From NCBI GenBank assembly GCA_014706295.1, contig JACSVZ010000002.1:20877994-20941993 (forward strand): 64,000 nucleotides of DNA, in the 5' to 3' direction. Shown piece after piece: positions 60,601 to 64,000 of this stretch; the stretch's first letter is position 1, and each line of letters starts with the position of its first letter. This stretch comes from Lycocorax pyrrhopterus obiensis (lineage: Eukaryota > Chordata > Aves > Passeriformes > Paradisaeidae). The translations under genes were made by a program, and so were the position numbers. The notes below the pieces were generated by a model that searched no databases, was not told the DNA's origin, and was given only the letters and a program-made list of their open reading frames with translations.

Positions 60601-61833
60601 TGTGGTGGCATTTTCAATGGCTTTAATGGCGTTATCAGCAGTCCGGCCCATTCAGTTTTTGATTATCACAACAACATGAACTGCTCATACTACATCACAG
60701 TTGGAAATGGCAAAGTAGTGGCCCTGAAGTAAGTACTCCAAGTTTAGTTTGTCATTAAGGGAACAGGGCGGTCTCTGATTCCAGTTAAAGACAGCAATTA
60801 TTGACAATACTTTCCAAGTTCCTTTTCTAAGGTCAAAGCTAAACTAAACTAAGAAATGGTTACTGAAGTCATTTTGATCAGCCTCAGGCTCCCTTCCATC
60901 TTTCTTTTTAACTTGTTATGTAAAAAGCATCACCACAGTTTTAAGCTCCCACTTTGGTTACTGAGAGGACTAAGAAATTATAAAAATGCAGTTCATGCTT
61001 TTTAGTTAAATTCTGCCAGCCTTTGAGAAGTTTAAACAAGAGAAATAGTAATTCTTTTAGAAGGGTAGTATTCACTTTATAGACAAAGTAATAATATCCA
61101 CCCAAAAAGAGTATATTTCTAAGTGCATGCTGTCTTGCCTGAGAGGGATGTTGTTGCCACAAAATCTTGCCACTGAGAAATTAAAAACTGATCCATTCTT
61201 CAATCATATGATTGTGAATTCGGAGAACATTTCCCACCTAAGAAGAAGACTCACTGGCCTGCACTCTGTGCCTGCCCTCACATGCCCAAGGAAATTGCAG
61301 CCTGAGCAATTGCAGAAGTGAGAGGGTGTGTTTGCACAGGAGAGACCTACTGCTTCACAGAAAGCTGAAGTGTGCTGACAGCTTGCCTTGCAGCAGACCC
61401 AGTGGGTGAGGGTCCCAATTTCTTTGAGGCTTGTTGACTGAAGAGTTTTGCCATACATATAATAGTTGCTTGGTTTGTTCCTGAAGGGACAAGTTTTGTC
61501 TGTGTATGGCTTTGGCTAATGCTAGTACTTGGACCTTTCCTCAAGCATTAAAACACACGTAACACAGGAAAAGAACTGAACATGTGATACCTAAGGTTCC
61601 AACTGCGTTTTACAGATTCAACAGCTTCCAGCTTGAAATGTCTCCCTCCTGCTACAAAGATTATGTTGCAGTGTATGACGGCTCGGATACCCATGCTCCT
61701 CTCCTTGGGAAATTCTGTGGCTCAGAATTGCCTCCAAATATTAAGAGCTCCAGCAATAACTTGTTCCTGGTGTTTAGCACTGACTTCTATGGAGCAGACA
61801 GGGGATGGAAAGCATCCTTCAGGCAGGCCTTAG
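424..61833 (+). CDS. CUBN: Cubilin (CUBN), partial gene: 31 internal exons, CUB9-CUB23
   Basis: Cubilin is a large peripheral membrane glycoprotein of absorptive epithelia (kidney proximal tubule, ileum, yolk sac). It is held at the membrane by amnionless, cooperates with megalin, and takes up intrinsic factor-B12, albumin, transferrin, apoA-I and vitamin D-binding protein (established knowledge). The sequence shows 31 exons that splice with GT-AG sites into one open frame of 5295 nt: 15 CUB domains of about 110-125 residues. Each typically has an N-terminal CGG motif, SPxYP, CxW, a CxYD-type motif, a CG, and SDxS followed by GF. Domain order and strings such as NEGQGFK, KYEAKSLACGG and SPHWPQNFP match human cubilin as I remember it, which sets the numbering CUB9-23. 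Phase here means the bases of a split codon lying upstream of the intron. No stop or frameshift was found, so the gene looks functional. Both ends lie outside the window. Another multi-CUB protein is unlikely given 15 domains in a row without other modules. Confidence 0.97.
1681..1727. repeat. Imperfect (GATA)n microsatellite
   Basis: Interrupted tandem units of GATA/AAAT type (tagatagatagg, aatagatagatagataag). Confidence 0.85.
2340..2900. promoter_or_regulatory. CpG-rich block with four CCAAT boxes; intronic CpG island or solo LTR
   Basis: By hand count there are about 17 CpG between 2381 and 2555 and about a dozen more up to 2860, against roughly one per 100 nt elsewhere. CCAAT occurs at 2638, 2681 and 2719 on the + strand, and ATTGG at 2822. 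It could be an intronic promoter or a decayed LTR. I see no matching downstream repeat, no target-site duplication and no retroviral coding sequence. Confidence 0.45.
4170..4183. repeat. Poly-T tract
   Basis: A run of 14 T in the intron inside CUB9. Confidence 0.8.
6570..6600. repeat. (TTTG)/(TTG) low-complexity run
   Basis: T-rich run with regularly spaced G (tttgtttgtttg, ttgttgttttg). Confidence 0.75.
7836..8010 (+). CDS. CUBN: CUBN exon, second part of CUB9
   Basis: It starts in frame with VFGGPD after TTTCTAG. It carries the fourth Cys (AQLC), the third calcium ligand (ETD) and KGFNASW with an N-glycosylation sequon. It leaves in phase 1. I place the end at 8010 because GTGAGT at 8011 is a strong donor. 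A GT at 8008 in the same phase would remove one glycine. Confidence 0.92.
8011..9632 (+). other. CUBN: CUBN intron between CUB9 and CUB10
   Basis: 1.6 kb, phase 1. No repeat or exon recognised. Confidence 0.85.
9633..9814 (+). CDS. CUBN: CUBN exon, first part of CUB10
   Basis: The acceptor is TTTTTCAG and the donor GTAAGT. The length is 182 nt, identical to the CUB9, CUB13 and CUB18 first exons. It encodes CGGIF, SPNYP, NNT and NFT sequons, DCSW, and DIE followed by CNYD, so the first two calcium ligands are intact. Confidence 0.96.
9815..14972 (+). other. CUBN: CUBN intron inside CUB10 (5.2 kb)
   Basis: It contains a 16-T tract at about 10568-10583 and a 134-codon open frame at 10829-11233 that resembles no family I know. 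Otherwise I see nothing. Confidence 0.85.
10568..10583. repeat. Poly-T tract
   Basis: A run of 16 T. Confidence 0.85.
14973..15129 (+). CDS. CUBN: CUBN exon, second part of CUB10
   Basis: It starts in frame at VFDGPN after ATAACAG. It encodes the fourth Cys (RRLCG), LHSDAT with the third calcium ligand, and RGFSAHF. It leaves in phase 1 at donor GTAATT. It lies 5.2 kb from the first half of its domain. Confidence 0.95.
15130..16818 (+). other. CUBN: CUBN intron between CUB10 and CUB11
   Basis: 1.7 kb, phase 1. There is an AT-rich TATATA-like stretch just before the acceptor (about 16770-16800). No repeat family recognised. Confidence 0.85.
16819..16935 (+). CDS. CUBN: CUBN exon, first part of CUB11
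   Basis: The acceptor is TTCTAAAG and the donor GTAAGT. The exon is 117 nt, phase 1 to phase 1. It encodes ACGSF, SPLYP, NCSW and ends at AQEP. CUB11 is the only domain here cut into three exons; this first cut falls in the loop before the strand that leads into the calcium site. Confidence 0.94.
16936..19198 (+). other. CUBN: CUBN intron in CUB11 (first)
   Basis: 2.3 kb. A modest GC and CpG rise at about 18000-18330 carries overlapping antisense ORFs of 126 and 104 codons with no recognisable product. No repeat recognised. Confidence 0.85.
19199..19312 (+). CDS. CUBN: CUBN exon, middle part of CUB11
   Basis: The acceptor is TTGGCAG; the donor GTATTG is moderate. The exon is 114 nt, phase 1 to phase 1. 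It encodes [13 protein letters not shown], then [11 protein letters not shown]. The Glu-to-Cys distance is one residue longer than in the other canonical domains. Confidence 0.94.
19313..20908 (+). other. CUBN: CUBN intron in CUB11 (second)
   Basis: 1.6 kb. It holds a sense-oriented CR1 fragment ending 507 nt before the acceptor. Confidence 0.85.
20093..20402 (+). mobile_element. CR1 LINE fragment, 3' end
   Basis: It aligns by eye with the 3' end of avian CR1: the stretch aaggtagatttaaacta, then ttcaaggtcaggctggatga, ggttggactagatgac, aaaggttccttccagccc, and the terminal catgattctatga. It is 5'-truncated, about 310 nt and diverged. Confidence 0.9.
20909..21037 (+). CDS. CUBN: CUBN exon, last part of CUB11
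   Basis: The acceptor is TCTTTCAG and the donor GTAAGT. It encodes [15 protein letters not shown] and ARGFHATY. The residue at the third calcium-ligand position is Asn (20983-20985) instead of Asp. It leaves in phase 1 after a run of serines. Confidence 0.95.
21038..21316 (+). other. CUBN: CUBN intron between CUB11 and CUB12
   Basis: At 279 nt this is the shortest intron in the window. Nothing but splice signals seen. Confidence 0.9.
21317..21449 (+). CDS. CUBN: CUBN exon, first part of CUB12
   Basis: The acceptor is CATTGCAG and the donor GTAAAT. It encodes [20 protein letters not shown] and LQLSF. It stops in phase 2 within the strand before the calcium site, earlier than in most domains. 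Only 279 nt separate it from the CUB11 exon. Confidence 0.95.
21450..24426 (+). other. CUBN: CUBN intron inside CUB12
   Basis: 3.0 kb. It holds the longest CR1 fragment of the window in its first third. The remaining 1.7 kb has no recognised element. Confidence 0.85.
21870..22690 (+). mobile_element. CR1 LINE, 3' end with degraded ORF2 C-terminus
   Basis: About 820 nt match the avian CR1 3' region: aggtgggctgatgcaaacct, cagcccagaaagccaa, gtggccagcaggtcgaggga, gggcactggaacaggctgcc, and the tail aaggtcccttccaactc followed by attctatggttctattctg. It encodes remnants of the end of ORF2 ([26 protein letters not shown]). A stop at 22009-22011 and a local frame shift from about 22150 to 22220 interrupt it. 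It is truncated at the 5' end, so reverse transcriptase and endonuclease are gone. Confidence 0.95.
24427..24632 (+). CDS. CUBN: CUBN exon, second part of CUB12
   Basis: The acceptor is GAAACAG and the donor GTGAGT. It encodes [31 protein letters not shown] and VGFRATF. All three calcium ligands are present, as are NSS, NDT and NYT sequons. It leaves in phase 1. Confidence 0.95.
24633..25513 (+). other. CUBN: CUBN intron between CUB12 and CUB13
   Basis: 881 nt, phase 1. No repeat or exon recognised. Confidence 0.85.
25514..25695 (+). CDS. CUBN: CUBN exon, first part of CUB13 (lacks both cysteines of the first disulfide)
   Basis: The acceptor is TTTTTCAG and the donor GTGATT. The exon is 182 nt, phase 1 to phase 0. 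It reads LYGNDIVG where other domains have CGG, and SDYQW where others have xCxW. Both expected cysteines are tyrosines (TAT 25516-25518, TAC 25594-25596). The calcium ligands in DIEN and CQYD are kept. CUB13-14 of cubilin is reported to bind the chaperone RAP (established knowledge). Confidence 0.95.
25696..27303 (+). other. CUBN: CUBN intron inside CUB13
   Basis: 1.6 kb with a short antisense CR1 fragment near 26211-26322. The rest is A/T-rich without recognised elements. Confidence 0.85.
26211..26322 (-). mobile_element. CR1 LINE fragment, antisense 3' end
   Basis: It reads tagaataatgggatagtttg, gagttggaagggg, caggtcacctagtccaaccc and then ccctgcaataagcaggtgct. This is the reverse complement of the CR1 3' end. 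The boundary at the right is uncertain. Confidence 0.85.
27304..27493 (+). CDS. CUBN: CUBN exon, second part of CUB13 with linker
   Basis: The acceptor is CTCTGCAG and the donor GTGGGT. It encodes VYDGPT, TYCG, FQSDSS and [11 protein letters not shown]. It then adds about 14 extra linker residues (from AVDAS to the domain end), the longest inter-domain spacer in this window. It leaves in phase 1. Confidence 0.94.
27494..28138 (+). other. CUBN: CUBN intron between CUB13 and CUB14
   Basis: 645 nt. Nothing recognised. Confidence 0.85.
28139..28336 (+). CDS. CUBN: CUBN exon, first part of CUB14
   Basis: The acceptor is CACAACAG and the donor GTGAGA. It encodes [29 protein letters not shown] and IIRDG, running past the usual cut point to leave in phase 1. 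The calcium ligands are intact. Confidence 0.95.
28337..28668 (+). other. CUBN: CUBN intron inside CUB14
   Basis: 332 nt. Nothing recognised. Confidence 0.85.
28669..28815 (+). CDS. CUBN: CUBN exon, second part of CUB14
   Basis: The acceptor is TATCTCAG and the donor GTAAGA. It encodes [23 protein letters not shown] and AGFNASYHK. The third calcium ligand and a NAS sequon are present. It leaves in phase 1. Confidence 0.95.
28816..29659 (+). other. CUBN: CUBN intron between CUB14 and CUB15
   Basis: 844 nt, ending in a long T tract at the acceptor. No repeat recognised. Confidence 0.85.
29660..29850 (+). CDS. CUBN: CUBN exon, first part of CUB15
   Basis: It follows a long T tract and CAG; the donor is GTGAGG. 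It encodes [32 protein letters not shown] and then SCILGDYVE. The calcium-loop Glu is not at its usual place and the Cys-to-Asp spacing is one longer, so the site is altered. It leaves in phase 0. Confidence 0.95.
30140..30323 (+). CDS. CUBN: CUBN exon, second part of CUB15
   Basis: The acceptor is GTTTTAG and the donor GTGAGT. It starts LKNGLD, then [28 protein letters not shown]. The last string is nearly the one I remember from human CUB15. It leaves in phase 1. Confidence 0.95.
30324..31629 (+). other. CUBN: CUBN intron between CUB15 and CUB16
   Basis: 1.3 kb. It has a 12-nt A run near 30538. A 64-codon open frame at 30457-30651 is rich in Lys and Arg but has no recognisable identity. 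Confidence 0.85.
31630..31804 (+). CDS. CUBN: CUBN exon, first part of CUB16
   Basis: The acceptor is TTTCCCCAG and the donor GTATAC. It encodes ACGGNIYI, an N-terminal loop longer than usual, [26 protein letters not shown]. It leaves in phase 2 just before the third Cys. Confidence 0.94.
31805..32849 (+). other. CUBN: CUBN intron inside CUB16
   Basis: 1.0 kb, phase 2. Nothing recognised. Confidence 0.85.
32850..33028 (+). CDS. CUBN: CUBN exon, second part of CUB16
   Basis: The acceptor is CTCTTCCAG and the donor GTAATG. It encodes [25 protein letters not shown] and TGFNAKYSI. The second calcium ligand is Ser (32860-32862) instead of Asp. It leaves in phase 1. Confidence 0.95.
34126..34245 (-). 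mobile_element. CR1 LINE fragment, antisense 3' end
   Basis: It starts catagaatcatagagtatcc, followed by tgatttggaaaggaaccacaagg, ggccaaatcctggccctgca and accatgtgcctg. This is the reverse complement of a CR1 subfamily 3' end. The pattern resembles the relatives of the element at 56780-57286, which ends in ccaggagttggactcgatga. Confidence 0.87.
34625..34644 (+). repeat. G-rich tract with quadruplex potential
   Basis: A run of nine G is followed four bases later by five more G and then GTG. Enough G blocks are present for an intramolecular quadruplex if the first run is split. Confidence 0.6.
34848..35057 (+). CDS. CUBN: CUBN exon, first part of CUB17
   Basis: The acceptor is TTTTGCAG. It encodes [38 protein letters not shown]. 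Gln (35000-35002) replaces the usual calcium-binding Glu. The donor GTCTGA at 35058 is weak. I chose it because it restores [10 protein letters not shown] in the next exon and keeps the frame. Confidence 0.9.
35058..35358 (+). other. CUBN: CUBN intron inside CUB17
   Basis: 301 nt. The 3' half has an AT-rich stretch with TATAAATAT-type words (about 35300-35330). Otherwise nothing. Confidence 0.85.
35359..35499 (+). CDS. CUBN: CUBN exon, second part of CUB17
   Basis: The acceptor is TTTTTGCAG; the donor GTTGGA is weak. It encodes [23 protein letters not shown] and QGFRLRFDS. The third calcium ligand is kept (TD). It leaves in phase 1. Confidence 0.93.
35500..37005 (+). other. CUBN: CUBN intron between CUB17 and CUB18
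   Basis: 1.5 kb. A small imperfect tandem of an ATTAGACTAAA-like unit occurs at about 36759-36793. Otherwise nothing recognised. Confidence 0.85.
36759..36793. repeat. Short tandem of about three ATTAGACTAAA-like units
   Basis: Reads aattagactaa, aattagactaa, attagagtaa in succession. Confidence 0.65.
37006..37187 (+). CDS. CUBN: CUBN exon, first part of CUB18
   Basis: The acceptor is ATATTTCAG and the donor GTGAGT. The exon is 182 nt, phase 1 to phase 0. It encodes [37 protein letters not shown]. The Glu and Asp calcium ligands are present here. Confidence 0.95.
37188..38704 (+). other. CUBN: CUBN intron inside CUB18
   Basis: 1.5 kb with an 18-A run at 37591-37608 and a short GA run near 38460. 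No mobile element recognised next to the A run. Confidence 0.85.
37591..37608. repeat. Poly-A tract
   Basis: A run of 18 A followed by GGAAGGAAAAGAAAAA. It is not preceded by anything I recognise as a retroposed transcript. Confidence 0.85.
38705..38876 (+). CDS. CUBN: CUBN exon, second part of CUB18
   Basis: The acceptor is CCCCACAG; the donor GTAGTG is moderate. It starts VYNGLG, then [33 protein letters not shown]. The third calcium ligand is present. It leaves in phase 1. Confidence 0.94.
38877..39839 (+). other. CUBN: CUBN intron between CUB18 and CUB19
   Basis: 963 nt. Nothing recognised. Confidence 0.85.
39840..40046 (+). CDS. CUBN: CUBN exon, first part of CUB19
   Basis: The acceptor is TTTCTGCAG. 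It encodes [43 protein letters not shown]. The donor GTTTGT at 40047 is weak, but it is the one that joins in frame to [13 protein letters not shown]. The calcium ligands are intact. It leaves in phase 1. Confidence 0.9.
40047..41960 (+). other. CUBN: CUBN intron inside CUB19
   Basis: 1.9 kb, beginning with a weak donor. Nothing else recognised. Confidence 0.85.
41961..42110 (+). CDS. CUBN: CUBN exon, second part of CUB19
   Basis: The acceptor is CTTTACTTAG and the donor GTAAAT. It encodes [23 protein letters not shown] and [10 protein letters not shown]. The third calcium ligand is present. It leaves in phase 1. Confidence 0.94.
42111..42961 (+). other. CUBN: CUBN intron between CUB19 and CUB20
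   Basis: 851 nt. Nothing recognised. Confidence 0.85.
42962..43083 (+). CDS. CUBN: CUBN exon, first part of CUB20
   Basis: The acceptor is TTTTTTCTTCAG and the donor GTAAGT. The short exon (122 nt) encodes [24 protein letters not shown] and GETIT. It ends in phase 0 before the calcium-site strand. Confidence 0.95.
43084..44923 (+). other. CUBN: CUBN intron inside CUB20
   Basis: 1.8 kb. Nothing recognised. Confidence 0.85.
44924..45149 (+). CDS. CUBN: CUBN exon, second part of CUB20
   Basis: The acceptor is GTGTTGCAG and the donor GTAAGT. It starts [10 protein letters not shown], then [37 protein letters not shown]. All three calcium ligands are present. At 226 nt this is the longest exon here. 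It leaves in phase 1. Confidence 0.96.
45150..47077 (+). other. CUBN: CUBN intron between CUB20 and CUB21
   Basis: 1.9 kb. Open frames on both strands (up to 146 codons, 46709-47149) overlap the CUB21 exon or each other and have no recognisable product. Confidence 0.85.
47078..47265 (+). CDS. CUBN: CUBN exon, first part of CUB21
   Basis: The acceptor is TTTTTTCCAG and the donor GTAAAA. It encodes [26 protein letters not shown] and [16 protein letters not shown]. Ser (47254-47256) replaces the second calcium ligand. It leaves in phase 0. Confidence 0.95.
48480..48960. repeat. AT-rich low-complexity segment
   Basis: Runs of A and T dominate, including tatatatatatttttaatttt near 48870. No unit repeat is clean enough to name. 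Confidence 0.6.
49215..49300 (+). mobile_element. Probable decayed CR1 3' tail
   Basis: It reads aggaggggttcaagcaaatgacctcc, then ttcagaggtccctggcaccc and attcactgtgattcac. This follows the CR1 tail order (ggttggactagatgacc, aggtcccttccaaccc, attctgtgattc) with many differences. Confidence 0.5.
49484..49640 (+). CDS. CUBN: CUBN exon, second part of CUB21
   Basis: The acceptor is CCTGCCAG and the donor GTAAGT. It starts VWRGNNEE, then [14 protein letters not shown] and [16 protein letters not shown]. The usual SD pair is disturbed (SQD). It leaves in phase 1. Confidence 0.95.
49641..50897 (+). other. CUBN: CUBN intron between CUB21 and CUB22
   Basis: 1.26 kb. The last 450 nt (50440-50850) are clearly richer in G+C than the rest and contain three overlapping + strand open frames of 82-100 codons without recognisable identity. 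Confidence 0.8.
50898..51047 (+). CDS. CUBN: CUBN exon, first part of CUB22
   Basis: The acceptor is TGTTTGCAG and the donor GTAACT. It encodes [35 protein letters not shown]. Tyr stands where most domains have Trp after the second Cys. It leaves in phase 1. Confidence 0.94.
54500..55600 (+). other. Purine-rich segment of unknown origin
   Basis: About 60-67 percent A+G on the + strand over more than 1 kb by spot counts, with few open frames. It has the texture of a worn transposon internal region, but I cannot assign a family. Confidence 0.35.
56780..57286 (+). mobile_element. CR1 LINE fragment, 3' end with degraded ORF2 end
   Basis: About 500 nt match the 3' end of an avian CR1 subfamily different from the one at 21870: ccaacataagaaagacttta, gtctgttcagcctggaggag, gagacctcattgcagttaca, gaagtggtcacagcaccaag, ggagttggactcgatgatcc, and the tail tattctgtgattctgtga. 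ORF2-end remnants such as [11 protein letters not shown] occur in the open frame 56672-57154. Confidence 0.94.
58168..58368 (+). CDS. CUBN: CUBN exon, second part of CUB22
   Basis: The acceptor is CATGCAG and the donor GTGAGT. It encodes [34 protein letters not shown] and [11 protein letters not shown]. The loop between Glu and the third Cys is about four residues longer than usual. The 7.1 kb intron before it has no candidate exon. Confidence 0.93.
58369..60598 (+). other. CUBN: CUBN intron between CUB22 and CUB23
   Basis: 2.2 kb with a TTTG microsatellite at 58652-58675. A GC-richer stretch at about 59500-60330 has overlapping chance ORFs. No gene recognised. Confidence 0.85.
58652..58675. 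repeat. (TTTG)n microsatellite
   Basis: About six TTTG/GTTT units with one interruption. Confidence 0.8.
60599..60728 (+). CDS. CUBN: CUBN exon, first part of CUB23
   Basis: The acceptor is CCCCTACAG and the donor GTAAGT. It encodes [28 protein letters not shown] and VVALK. It leaves in phase 2. Tyr again replaces the Trp that follows the second Cys. Confidence 0.95.
60729..61615 (+). other. CUBN: CUBN intron inside CUB23
   Basis: 887 nt, phase 2. Nothing recognised. Confidence 0.85.
61616..61833 (+). CDS. CUBN: CUBN exon, second part of CUB23 (last exon in window)
   Basis: The acceptor is TTTTACAG and the donor GTAAGT. It encodes [38 protein letters not shown] and [10 protein letters not shown]. 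Calcium ligands are intact. It leaves in phase 1 toward CUB24, which must lie beyond 64000. Confidence 0.95.
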
Positions 61834-64000
61834 GTAAGTGTATTATCAGACTCATAATCTGCTTGTAAGTGATTTCTTTTGGTGAGGAGCAGTTGTGATC
61901 TCCCTCTCTAGGCGTGCATGAAGCAGAAGAATGTTTCTGATTTCATGAAAATTGAGTGAACTAAGCTAAATTCATGTCATCTCTACTACTTTCCTGTATA
62001 ATTAAGTCCATGTCTTTTGTGATCTAGAAAGAAGTAATTGTCTGGTCTGCAAAGCTGGCGCTCAGACAAATCAGAATGAAAGGCCTTTGTGGCAGAACAA
62101 ACATAGTCTTCTGCTGAGTCATTGAATCTCCTCCCTACCCCTAGCCAGTGACTTTCTCATTTGATAGTCTGAGAAAGTGTTTACAGATAAGGAAAATAAC
62201 TGGTTCTACAGGCTTTGCCAAGAAAAATATTCCCACAGAACCTCATGGTTATTACTATTATTAACTCTTCCTTTGCTTCTCTCAAAGTAATTGTTACAAG
62301 AACCTTTAAGATCTTGGGAATGGTCTTTAAGTCTTGTGAATGGTATTCCAGGTAACTTAATGTTGCTTCACATGTTGCTGTCTTTAAACCCTGCAGTATC
62401 AGTTGTTATGGATCCCCTGCAGCCTGGGTTCATGTTTCCAGGATGAGATCATCAGGAAATCCCCAAGGTCTTCCTCTTCATGTTGGCATTTAGTCAATTT
62501 TTTTAGCCACTGACTTTAGATTTATTGGTGCAACTTGCCAGATATTCTCCTTAAGCACACAACAGAACTCAAGCCAAGCTCTTCAAGTCAGTACCATGCC
62601 TGATAATTTCCTAGAGTGAGGAGAAGCCTTTTATGAATAAACTTTGACATCTCTTAGATGTTTTGGAGGAACATTTCTGGAGGCTCCCAAGGAAAAATAG
62701 GTTGAGATGTTGCATGGGTTACTCAGGAGCAATGAGTTGCAAGTTATAGAAAATGCCCAGGCGGAGGTGTGGAGTGTGTGACAAAGAGCCTGTGGTGGTG
62801 AGATGCTTAATGGTAGGTCTTCTCTCTTCACTGTGAGAAGCAAGCCACAAGGACTAAACCACACAGCCATTAGCAAGGATCTTGGCAGTCCCATGCTAGT
62901 ACAGAATAGCCAAAAAGTAGAAAAGCATATTGTAAAAGGAAAATATGAGTCACATCCTATAAATGTTTCCAGTTTGGCTTGCCTAAAAAACAGAGCCAGG
63001 AAAATATGTGACACATCTTTGTACTATGAGGTCTGAGATTATGCTTCAAATAAAAGAGAATAAAACCATGAAGATCTAAAAGCCTGTTATTCTACATGGT
63101 GCTTCAGAGACGCTCCCTCGTGTCTGTTAAAAGATAAAACCCATGTGGTTTTGTGAAAGTACAAATGCAATCAGATGACAATTAATAATGATAAATCTCT
63201 TGAATAAGGAAGATAGTATCTGTAGAGAAACAAGAAGCTTCATTCTCTGTTGGATGACAAGGAGCACATTATTCTCTAGTTGCCCCAGGGAAACACAACT
63301 GGATAACGTAATTACTGCGCTCTGTTTCATGTTGTGAGTGACCCTGATTATGTATTGGAAAGAAGCAAACAGAAACAGTACATTGTTTCTGTTTGTAGCA
63401 AACTAAACTATATCCTTTCCCCACAAACTCTTCCAATTTCTTTCCTGATCAGGCTTCTTTTAGGAATACTGCCAAAATCTAGGGTTATCCAGGCACACAA
63501 AGAGTTAAACCCTGAAATTTCTGTAGAAAACCATCCCTGTTTTTACTAAAACAATTTGTCTCCATCACTGATCCTGCCCTGAATAGAATATTCAAAGTCC
63601 CTCTACTAGACAGAAAAAGGAGACTGAAAGAAAGTATGAAATAGTGTTAATTTGACCGTTCAGCAACATCTCCCCTTTCTTGTCAAATATCTTTTCTTTC
63701 CCCATGCTACTCCATACACTGTGCAATAAAAAGTGCACATTTCACAGGCAGCATTCTTTGTCATAACCCGCTGTATGAGGTGGTCTGTTTGAGGCAGTGG
63801 AACATACGGCCCTTGTGATGTGGTTCAGAGGGTTTATCTTTTTACTATTTCTGCTGCTAAGTTCGGGCACTTATCAGCCTCATTTCTGGAATCACTTGGG
63901 TGTACTCTCAGGCAGAGCTGGTGAGCTGGGCTGACTGGAAGATCCCAGCCCACTTCAAGCATCAGATCTGTGGAAAGACAGACTCCTCTTACCTTAGTTA
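61834..64000 (+). other. CUBN: CUBN intron after CUB23 (partial)
   Basis: At least 2.2 kb with no CUB24 exon. An antisense open frame of 127 codons (62631-63014) has no recognisable product, and no repeat family is evident. Confidence 0.8.

Noticed and set aside
62783..62830. A CUB-like start (AG then CC TGT GGT GGT GAG) that could be the CUB24 exon
   Set aside because: There is no pyrimidine tract before the AG. The downstream translation lacks SPxYP, CxW and any other CUB feature, and from memory CUB24 should begin CGGYL.
62631..63014. Minus-strand open frame of 127 codons
   Set aside because: No recognisable family or conserved motif, no splice context, inside a CUBN intron. Most likely chance.
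1..64000. CRISPR arrays, operons, prophage, tRNA or rRNA genes
   Set aside because: No regularly spaced repeats, no ribosome-binding-site-led gene chain, and no tRNA-like T-loop in context. The window is a single spliced vertebrate gene.

Overview
This is vertebrate nuclear DNA, most likely from a bird. The introns carry decayed CR1 LINEs of the avian type, with 3' tails built on ATTCTATG-like or TCTGTGATTCTG-like 8-mers. The only protein-coding gene I can support is on the + strand: cubilin (CUBN), the giant endocytic co-receptor for intrinsic factor-vitamin B12, albumin and other ligands. I see nothing bacterial or viral, no CRISPR array, no tRNA or rRNA, and no gene on the minus strand.

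I resolved 31 internal exons by hand (424-605 to 61616-61833). Every intron between them is GT-AG. The exons join into one uninterrupted reading frame of 5295 nt (about 1765 codons) encoding 15 consecutive CUB domains. Order, linker lengths and short shared strings match, from memory, CUB9 to CUB23 of the 27 CUB domains of human cubilin (about residues 1390-3150 of about 3620). The signal peptide, EGF repeats and CUB1-8 lie upstream of the window. CUB24-27 lie downstream. The window starts inside one intron and ends inside another, so both gene ends are missing.

Layout: 424-15129 CUB9-10 with two long introns; 16819-21037 CUB11, the only domain on three exons; 21317-33028 CUB12-16; 34848-45149 CUB17-20; 47078-49640 CUB21; 50898-58368 CUB22, split by a 7.1 kb intron; 60599-61833 CUB23. 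All 15 domain ends fall on phase 1 introns, so each domain is a symmetrical exon module.

The non-coding part holds five clear CR1 fragments and one probable one (three clear ones + and two -; the probable one +). It also holds a strikingly CpG-rich block with four CCAAT boxes at about 2340-2900, short microsatellites and homopolymers, a G-rich tract, and long stretches where I recognise nothing. Points of interest are protein-structural (a CUB domain that has lost its first disulfide through two Cys-to-Tyr positions, and uneven decay of the calcium sites), splicing-related (a tandem donor 3 nt apart and two weak donors), and the CpG-rich island. I did not find evidence for a previously undescribed system.
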